Assembly: GCA_017591395.1 (NCBI GenBank)
Contig: WEDG01002492.1
Location: 1 to 64,000 of the forward strand
DNA length: 64,000 bases
Direction: 5' to 3'
Source: Schistocephalus solidus
Lineage: Eukaryota; Platyhelminthes; Cestoda; Diphyllobothriidea; Diphyllobothriidae
Of this stretch, positions 56,520-64,000 are shown piece after piece (within the stretch, counting starts at the first letter, position 1; each line of letters begins with the position of its first letter). The position numbers were made by a program, and so were the translations under genes. The notes beneath the pieces were generated by a model, which saw nothing but the letters and a program-made list of their open reading frames with translations, made no database searches and was not told where the DNA came from.

Positions 56520-58465
56520 TCGTACCTGTTTTGAAGGTGCACGGTGTGTTATGTTGCACCTGTTGGTGAAGCCAATAATATGCTTGTTGCCGCAAAGCGG
56601 TCTGATTGTTATGACGTTGCAGTTTTTATTGGGACGAGGGGTTGCTAAAATGTGCAAGAAGGGTAAGAATGGGTCTATAACCTGGAGTGTGACATACTGT
56701 TACTAACATATCCACCTTAGGAGATGATATTGTTTGGAGCCTCCTGCAATTGTAGCTGGGATCTACGCCATTGATCGTAACTTTAGAGCGAAAATGTCTC
56801 TTAGTTGACTGGAGGTTTCTGCCTATTAACACTTGGGAAAGAGACAAATGAAGCCTTATGAGTATCGCGCTGAATATTATTCGAGTCGCTTTAGGCGCGA
56901 CGTTCGCGTGTGAGGTTGATCTAAACACAAGGAATAGTTCACTTGTATTTATAATACCAATTTGATTTTAAAAATCGACCGGAAGAGCATAACTTAAGCA
57001 GGCCATTTGGCTCGTACCAGGCTCGTGAACGTTGGATCTAACCAAAGCTGTAAGCTTCATGTTTAAGTTGCAGGTGGATCCGGTCCGAATTTAGAATACG
57101 ACTGACTGATAACGAAAACAAGTAAGCTAAAAACTGGAATTTCAATTTCCTCGAGGCTACTCACTCAAACCACGAAACCTAACGGAATAGGTACACATTG
57201 TCAATCGATCAGGCGAGATCAGTGAGCACCACTCTCCAGGTCTTCCATGCACTTCTATCTGCAGCGGGAAGATATCGCATAGTTTGGTATCTTCAGCACT
57301 AAACTTAGGATCAGCTCTGGGCAACTTGTGCAAATCACAGGTATGCCTGCTTTGGCTGAAAACAAAGAATTCAAATGTGGCTCTACAATTTTCCACGTAT
57401 GTATCAAACCTCCTTAATTGACAGTATATTCCGTGAATTTCAGGCCTTTTACTGCCTCGTAGCCACCGTTTGCCCCAGTAATTTGCATAACCGCATGTTC
57501 AATATGCACGAGGAAGTTCTTGTAGGCGGCCAGTTGAATCGCCGCAAATGCGTTTTTCAGTGGATCACATGACATTGTCCTTAGAACTCGGTCCCGGCTC
57601 TTTCATATCGTCTTGCCAACAGTCTCCCACCGACTATCGATCAAGTTTTGCCCGTATCACGTGGCTGAAGTGGCAGCTGCGAGATGTCGATGGTGGATTC
57701 AATCCGTTACCATATTTTCCGTTCTCTATCATATTGAATTCTCCAAGGGTTTCTCGGGAAGGGTTTTGTGTTATTAAGTATTCTGAGTATCGAATCGACG
57801 CCTATAAGCAGTCATCTCGCGAAAAAGGCAACAGAAGATTTTCGTAAAAATACGAAAATATTTATAGCGTAAGAAATATCCCGAGCGTTTCAAACACATA
57901 GTCCCAGAGTAGCAACTCCGCCAGCCTACTAGATTTGAACTTGACTCTACTATAAGTTTGGTGGCCTGTTTTTAAAGTTATGTTCGTCCATCCGAGTTTG
58001 CGGTCAAATTGGTATTATAAATACAAGTAAACTCTTCCTTGTGTTTAGATCTACCTCACACAGGAACGTCGCTCGTAACGTGACTCGAATAATATTTGGC
58101 GCGATGCTCATAAGGATTCATTTGTCTCTTTCACAAGTGTTAGGAAGCGGAAACGTCCATTCAACTAAGGAATATTCGAACTCTAAAGTTACAACCAATG
58201 TCGTAGACTGCAACTACTATTGCATGGGACCCAATCAGCGTCATCTACTAAGATGGTGAGGTACGTGAGAGGGAGTCAGACTCTAGGTTCTAGACTCATC
58301 CTTAACTTTCTTGGACATTTTAGCAATCTCTCGTCCCAATAAAATTGCAGTGTCATAACAATCAGACCGCTTTGCGGCAGCAAGCATATTATTGGCTTCG
58401 CCATCGATGGTACGACAGGCGCAACATGATGCGACTTGCACTTCCAAAACAGGTACAAGGTACGT
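56520..58465. repeat. Large inverted repeat, arms about 450 bp around a 1-kb core
   Basis: Left arm 56520-56966 is complementary to right arm 58003-58465. Shared blocks are GTACCTGTTTTG, AAGCCAATAATATGCTTG, GCCGCAAAGCGGTCTGATTG, TATTGGGACGAG, GGAAAGAGACAAATGA.CC, ATTATTCGAGTC, GATCTAAACACAAGGAA and CTTGTATTTATAATACCAAT. By eye identity is about 75-80%, and weaker similarity extends outward to about 56440 and 58550. The core (56967-58002) has no recognised transposase. It could be a DNA transposon with very long TIRs, or two opposite insertions of one element. Confidence 0.8.
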
Positions 58466-58666
58466 TATTTGGTGTATCCTGGTACACGAAGTGGCAATCA
58501 GGGTGTGTGTGGCACACGTAGACGATCCAGGGTTATGAGGTTTCAATACCATGTAGACGCCCTGTGAGTTCCCACCGATGAGGCAGTGAAAAAGAAAATG
58601 CGTATTTCTGTCCAATTTGCAGTCGTCGGTCTGTCTGACCCAAATTCCAGACCGGGAACATGCCAC
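58283..58666 (-). other. Unidentified 127-codon frame in the right inverted-repeat arm
   Basis: The minus frame ends GEANNMLAAAKRSDCYDTAI then LLGREIAKMSKKVKDE. In the left arm the plus strand at about 56567-56665 reads GEANNMLVAAKRSDCYDVAV and, after a frame change, VAKMCKKGK. The amino-acid sequence is kept better than the DNA between arms, which suggests past coding. Upstream residues are Cys/Thr/His-rich (SCTRIHQITYLVPVLEVQVA). No family recognised. Confidence 0.35.
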
Positions 58667-58669
58667 ACT

Positions 58670-59479
58670 CGAGTCCGCAATCCTCGATCACCACCCACTA
58701 ATTCATCGTACCACATTTAAATCCTTGCGTTCTTTGGGTTGAGATTCAAAGACTCGACTATCGATTCTGACGGCAGGACAAAATACGAAGCGAAGTTGTT
58801 TTCGGCATGTCATTTCAAGTCTACAGCTCCCAATAGAGAAACCGTCCGCTAGACCGTAAATTTCCTTGTTTAACTGCAATTTGGTTGAGGCCCAGTTTGT
58901 GAACTCCTGGCCCAACTACATGTCATATTTTTTTGTTTAATGGGTTAAGTTTATCTGATATTGCAAACGCGCGTGACCAGGAGCTGATGATCTTAGAAGA
59001 CTGTAAGGAATAAAAAGTTTATCAATATTATAAAGACGCGTAACAGCCAATTCTCTAAACACTTGCAGCTTTCAGCATATTTTTTTCAGGGGCAGGGCAC
59101 AGAGTGGTCATGCCACAAAACTCCGCCGATATGAGACCTTCCTCCATATACTGCCTTCTATGTTCTAATTTGGTGATTTTAGAATAGCAAGTCTGCGTTT
59201 TAAAAGGAGCACTTCACTTTCCTCATATTGCATGAAAAAACGGAAGAAAGGGCTGAAGGTTCCCGTCAGATGAGTTCATGACTTTTAGAATTTGGATTTA
59301 GGGTTGAAAGCATTTGCAAAAGCCGAATTTAAAGCGAACAGAAAAACACATAACACCTACTGAGTACCCCGGAAAGTCAGTGAGACTATTCTATGGCCAC
59401 GGTCGGTGCAATGGACTACGCGGTTGATGCACTGAACCAATACAGAGCCAGATCAGAGCACGGCAGGCATTAGTGGGGA
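58670..59479. other. No gene identified
   Basis: The minus frame 58915-58703 (70 codons, LQLNKEIYGLADGFSIGSCR) may belong to the element of the inverted repeat. Otherwise AT-rich. Confidence 0.35.
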
Positions 59480-59790
59480 TGCGTACCCATAACAAATGCC
59501 ACACATGTGGGGAGTGGCAGGGTATGGCACACACACAAGTGCCAAGTCATGCCATGCGAACCATCTGTGCCGGATTCCGCCTCTGGTCTTCTTCACTCTG
59601 TCATAATATCGCGCCCAGGAGGATGAAGGTTGAGGGACTGCGGTTGATGATGCCCAAGCCTACTATCACTACCAACTAATTCAGGTGCAAGTCACCGTCT
59701 GCGCTCCTATCCTGCTGGGAGCACACGGTAAATATAATTAGAATTGACGGTCGAATTGTCGAGACTGCCTCAGCATGGCATGGAACGTGA
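59480..59790 (+). repeat. RTE-finger tail, solitary and degenerate
   Basis: GGTCTTCTTCACTCTGTC, GGTTGATGATGCCCAAG, GGTGCAAGTCACCGTC, GGGAGCACACGGTAAATA, and the end TTGACGGTCGAATTGTCG follow the family tail order. It is not followed by a body. Confidence 0.7.
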
Positions 59791-60299
59791 CATTAGAATG
59801 CACAGTCATCTCAAATCCTAAGACTTTTTGGGTTAAAAGGAAAAAACAACAACTACTAATCATCCAGGGATGGCTCTTATTTGTCCGAACAGGTCGGCTT
59901 AAGATCGGCCTGGGTTGAGTTATGGGGTTAATTGTATGCTTGCAGTAGGGTTAAGAGACGAAAACCAGGGATTATTTGCCGCAGCCGAAAAACATGTTCT
60001 ATCCTGCCACCTGATATGGGAAGAGTGAATCCCATGCGCATTGCCTACCTGTAAGTTATTGCGTATTTTAAAGGCGACTAAGCAGAACGATTCATTGACA
60101 AGGATTTAATGTGTAAAACCACGTGCCTATTACTTGGCTACTTATATGATTTAGATAAGCATGTAATACTGCTGATAGAATCCGATCTGTATGGGGATGG
60201 GAACATGACCACTGGAAGTTGTGCTGAGAAGGGAGGGTGGTAGGAACGTAGGCATACTAAAGACGGTTTGGGGTGAACAATAGGTTTACTTAAGAAAGT
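59791..60299. other. No gene seen
   Basis: No recognised feature between the RTE tail and the telomere-like array. Confidence 0.45.
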
Positions 60300-60610
60300 T
60301 AGAGCTGTGGTTAACGATGGGGTCAGTTTTAAGGTAAGTTTAGGGGTAGGGTTAGTTTTAGGTTTGGGATTAGTGGAAGGGCTAATTTTAGTGTAAGGGC
60401 TTGTTTTAGCGTCAAGGTTGGGGTCAGCTTTTGGGTTGAGGCTAATTTTAAAGTGAGGCATAGTTTTAGGGTAAGGGTTTGTTTAAGGGTTAGGCTTAGA
60501 GTTAGCTTTAGGAATAGAGTTAGACATGACTTTCGTGTTGGGATTAGTGTTAAGGTCTGGCTTAGATTATCTGTTAGGTTTGGGGTTAGGGTAATGGTTA
60601 GGGATTGCGG
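60300..60610 (+). repeat. Degenerate TTAGGG telomere-like array (G-rich on plus strand)
   Basis: About 300 bp of imperfect TTAGGG-type units (GGGGTAGGGTTAG, TTTAGGGTAAGGGTTTG, TAAGGGTTAGGCTTAG, GGGGTTAGGGTAATGGTTAG). The minus-strand open frame at 60461-60138 (NPK/TNPTPK repeats) is an artefact of it. Orientation is opposite to the patch at 27744-27850. Confidence 0.8.
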
Positions 60611-61965
60611 TTTAACCGTCTTCTTTGAGCTACTATCAGCCCACTGCCGTTTTGGGTTTTCTTCTAAATTGCATTTTTACAGTAACCTATGACTAGATAG
60701 GGGCTGTGGGGGTTTTATACGGCTGCCATAGGGGTGGCTTTCTTCAACTTTGTCATTCAACTTGTCATTCTAGCAAAAAGGAGACACGCACCATTTGGGG
60801 TTGAAATTTATTGGCGTCCCTACCACCGACATACCCTTCCATTTGGTTTTCGTATTTTGGACACTTTAGGCTTCTACAACATTCCCGTTTGCTCCTTCAT
60901 GGTTCATTTTCATTCAGTCATTACCTTCGAACCAGCGTATCCCTCGCTTATATGGTCGACGCGTGCGGTCCCTCTCCGTTTTGGATGCCGACTGCTGACC
61001 TTCATTAAGCCAAGACCATCACCCGTTCCACCTTATTGTTAGTATCGTTCCGTTTGGGCTCCTATTTCTTACGCGCGAGTTGCCTTCCTTCACTTCCTGC
61101 TTTCTTGAACCCGGGCCACCCTAGACTTCGGTGTCCGATATGCCTACTTTTGATTACTTTATGTTACATCTGTTATGTCCCAAAAACTAAACGACACCTA
61201 CGTCGGTTTCCTTGCCTAAGTACTACGAAACGACGCTCTTGCAGTTGAAATTTCGTTAACTGTTGTCACAAAGAATATGCACGAAATAGGAAAAAAGGGG
61301 TTGGGCAGGGATAGGGTACGGAACTGGCCCAAAAAACGATAACCGTAGGATCCTGTCTAACGGGAATGGAGGTAACAGAGATTATATGAATAGGACCAGA
61401 CAGCACGAAACCGAACGCAAAAATTAAAAATGTAATTCAATTTTGCATGGCAGTGTTTTGCTACGTTAAGAAGATCAACGGAAAATGACAGCGTAAAATA
61501 AAAACGGCCCAATAAGCAGCACTGGCGGGTCTACGCGAGGTCAAATTCCAAGGGTAAATCAACCAATTCGGACGAGAAACAGATAGAAATTGTACGTGAT
61601 AGATGACGCCGATCGAAGCTGGCTAGGCAAAGCGCAATAATAGGGGGGGACAACGTGCAAAGATAACCCATTGCAGAGCGAATAAGCCAAGTATGTTAAG
61701 GATGATATTAACTCACCGCGTATGTTAATAATAAATGCAAAGTTATGAAAAAGTAGTGAATTAAGTAAACAAGTTTCCCAAGTATCAATATTTATACGTA
61801 TAACCATAAATGAATATAAAAATTAAGGAAAAGTAAAATAAAATAAATAAAAATAGTCAGTTAGATGTGGACTAATTGGTAAACAACCCATACGATGGGT
61901 AGGTAAGAAAGTAACTAGGCTTATAAATAAGTTAAGTAGTAGAAAAATAGGCAATTAGGGGATAA
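60611..61965. other. No gene identified; A-rich tetranucleotide-like stretch at the right end
   Basis: The open plus frame 60734-61042 (102 codons) is not recognised. From about 61800 the sequence becomes a degenerate run of AAAT, TAGG, GATA-type short units leading into the palindrome. Confidence 0.4.
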
Positions 61966-62333
61966 TGGAGTATATGATAGGCAAAGAAAAAAATAATTGA
62001 TGCATAAATTGGTAGATAAATAGGTATGAAAACCGATAGTTGTAAAATAGGGATAAAGGTTAAGATAGATTGATCAATAAGTGTTTAAGTTTATATATAA
62101 TAAATAAACACGCAGATCATACGTAATAAGGACTAGCTTTATCTATCTGTGCACCAGATAAAAGCTAGTCCTTATTACGTATGATCTGCGTGTTTATTTA
62201 TTTCATATAAACTTAAACACTTATTGATCAATCTATCTTAACCTTTATCCCTATTTTACAACTATCAGTTTTCATACCTATTTATCTACCAATTTATGCA
62301 TCAATTACTTTTTCTTTACCTATCACATACTCC

Positions 62334-62334
<1 letters not shown>
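61966..62334. repeat. Near-perfect palindrome, 179-bp arms
   Basis: Left arm 61966-62144 and right arm 62156-62334 are reverse complements with only a handful of differences (for example GGCAAAG/GGTAAAG, CCGATAG/CTGATAG, ATATATAATAAA/ATATGAAATAAA and one indel in CTTTATCT/CTTTTATCT). The 11-base loop is ATCTGTGCACC. The outer edge of the right arm touches the TA microsatellite. No coding content. Confidence 0.92.
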
Positions 62335-62335
<1 letters not shown>

Positions 62336-62400
<65 letters not shown>

Positions 62401-62431
62401 ATGATATGATATGATATGATATGATATGATA
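62336..62431. repeat. TA microsatellite followed by ATGAT pentamers
   Basis: About 31 TA units (62336-62397), then about seven ATGAT units (62396-62431). Confidence 0.95.
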
Positions 62432-62689
62432 TATGCTAGTTGATGCGCGGGTGACGGTCAATAGCTCTTAAATAATGCACCAAAGAAGGCCTACTAAAGG
62501 GAGCATAGTAGTTAGTTATGAATATTAAAACACCACACAATCGGTTTATACCATGTCCTTAGCTGCGGTTTGTTTTAAAAGGCACCTAGTTTCCTTTATT
62601 AGATGCATGATAAAAGTCCTGCGGATCAGCTGACATAAGTAACTTTGCATGATTTGAGCGTTTACTTCCCTGTGACTTCCCCGCATTCG
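62432..62689. other. No gene seen
   Basis: Between the microsatellite and the transposase remnant. It could include the Merlin 3' end and TIR, which I could not identify. Confidence 0.4.
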
Positions 62690-63330
62690 ACTGAGCACGC
62701 CTCCGCTAAATGCGCGAGGAAAATTTCTCAGACAGTTGCTAGATTATCCTTCTTGATATCGAACCATAGTCTGTTCTGCACTTCAACTAAATGGGTCCCA
62801 TACAGCCCTGCCGGAGACCGGTCCAATTTCTCTTAACTTACGCTTTAACTGGCTCCAGTACACCTCAATGGCTTAGGTATGGCGGCCTCTTGTCGGATGC
62901 ACTAAGTGCTGTGAATGATCTATGGTGAATTGCTGGTATCTTTCACTGCCGAAGGATCGATCGGCCCTCCATTCGCTTATCATTATCACATTCCGCCACC
63001 ACCCACTTCCTAATTTCTATCTTTAGGGATGGCCAGCTCCTATAATTCACTTGCTCTAATACGGCTCTCCATCGCACGGTGTCGTGCATTCCTCTTATCC
63101 AGTTCTGCTTCTTCCTTCTACCCTCATTATGATTTCGTCTGGTAACTAGCATTCCATCGGTTTTCACTATACCGGGTCCTCCCAGCTGTTTCATTTTCTC
63201 CAGCAGTGTTTTTGAGCACATCTCATGGCATATTCCATGCTACGTTACCACCGTTTGGTGGGTAATACCAACATATTAAAGTCAGCAAAGCTTTCATACG
63301 CCTGCACTTTGTACACCTATACATGAATTC
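62690..63330 (-). pseudogene. Merlin-type (ISXO2-like) DDE transposase remnant
   Basis: On the minus strand 63300-63220 gives an N-terminal piece (YESFADFNMLVLPTKRW; SMEYAMRCAQKHC). Frame 63221-62943 gives QLGGPGIVKTDGMLVTRR (first catalytic Asp at 63158-63156), EGRRKKQNWIRGMHDTVR and LKIEIRKWVVAE. A frame change gives VIMISEWRADRSFG, YQQFTIDHSQHLVHPTRG and, after a stop, AIEVYWSQLKRKLREIG, with the third catalytic Glu at 62866-62864. The order GGPG..(V)..D, S-W-A-Y, H..FV.P.....IE..W..LK is that of ISXO2/Merlin transposases, known from Schistosoma. The second acidic position reads SEW instead of the usual SD.W. Dead because of the frameshift and stops. No TIRs found by eye. Confidence 0.75.
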
Positions 63331-64000
63331 ATACATAAGTACGCGCGATATTTGCTGGTTCATTGGTCAGCTGCAGTGACATTGCAATTTAATTGGAAGA
63401 ATCTTCGTCATCTTACGGCACCCAATGACGTGGAGTGAGTTAAGCGTTTACCAGACTTGATTCCTTGGCGTGGGTTGGTCCGTCTGTAGATGTCCACACT
63501 TTCGGTTAGGTTGTTTGAATGTTGAAAAAGAAACAGAGGATTTACATGATTAGATTCAGCTAGACAAATTAAGTAAACATTGGATAGACAGAAAACTGAC
63601 CATTTGCCACTTGGACTAAAATTCTGGCTCTAATTTACATTTTGCATTTAATGCATATTAGTTAGATGGATCACTGAAAATTTATAATTCGATTCTAATT
63701 TATATCTTAGCTTGCAATGTAAATAACATGATTTGCTCTTCGGTCACCATTCATAAGGCACATTTTATGCAGATTTACATGCTTACTTACCGTCTATATG
63801 CGTTTCAGCGCATTTCAATATAGCTTGCCAGTTCCGGTTTCCTGGGGGGCATAGCCTGTCTACCGTCGTTGATTAAATACAGTTTCAAGAAATTAGTCAC
63901 CTACAGGTTGTTTTTCTGTTAGGTAATAATGGTCGACGAGATACATTTTTCGAATTGCGCGCTGTTTCGTACACTGAATTGATGTATTTAAACAAACTTC
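63331..64000. other. No gene seen
   Basis: AT-rich sequence, stops in all frames, no recognised feature. Confidence 0.45.

Noticed and set aside
60138..60461. 107-codon minus frame rich in NPK/TNP repeats
   Set aside because: Produced by the degenerate TTAGGG-type array.
1..64000. CRISPR arrays, bacterial operons, rRNA genes, complete tRNA genes
   Set aside because: None seen: no regularly spaced repeats, no rRNA blocks, and the tRNA-like boxes do not fold into complete tRNAs.

Overview
This is a eukaryotic nuclear window, most probably from a flatworm and most likely a diphyllobothriidean tapeworm (the Dibothriocephalus / Spirometra / Schistocephalus group). The reasons are: genes split by introns with GT-AG junctions, no operons, long AT-rich intergenic stretches, degenerate TTAGGG-type arrays, and dense decayed retroelements whose translations (an RTE-like reverse transcriptase followed by C2H2 fingers of the 'GLVGHLRIHRTETG' type) I recognise from that group. 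The species call is recall, not a search result.

Layout. 1-24 kb is almost wholly mobile-element debris: CR1/Jockey-like LINE pieces (1-0.4, 6.5-7.2, 7.5-12.1, 17.6-20.1 kb) interleaved with copies of an RTE-like LINE that carries a C-terminal C2H2 zinc-finger array and a long structured 3' tail (2.2-6.3, 20.7-23.5, 28.5-29.2, 38.9-41.9 kb and tail-only pieces). 24-29 kb holds a diverged inverted repeat, SINE-like sequence, a telomere-like patch and another RTE piece. 29.7-38.25 kb contains a multi-exon gene on the plus strand. I reconstruct five exons whose phases all agree and give a 345-residue Ser/Pro/Thr/Ala-rich protein of unknown function. A possible minus-strand FLYWCH-like remnant lies in its second intron. 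48.7-52.25 kb is a decayed Ty3/gypsy retrotransposon on the minus strand (gag end, protease, RT, RNase H, integrase). 53.33-54.0 kb is a clearly recognisable two-exon CKS1 gene (cyclin-dependent kinase regulatory subunit). 54-64 kb holds three inverted-repeat structures (one overlapping the end of CKS1, one near-perfect 179-bp-arm palindrome next to a TA microsatellite), a telomere-like array, and a decayed Merlin/ISXO2-type DNA transposase.

Only two loci look like working cellular genes: CKS1 (cell-cycle; binds CDK and phosphorylated partners) and the unnamed five-exon gene. Everything else that codes is retroelement or transposon sequence with stops and frameshifts. The most unusual signal is the RTE-zinc-finger retroelement: its finger array follows the RT in a different frame in both readable copies, its tail carries conserved hairpins, and all four tail-plus-body junctions in the window show a tail placed directly upstream of a 5'-truncated or 5'-proximal body in the same orientation, as expected from template jumping during reverse transcription.
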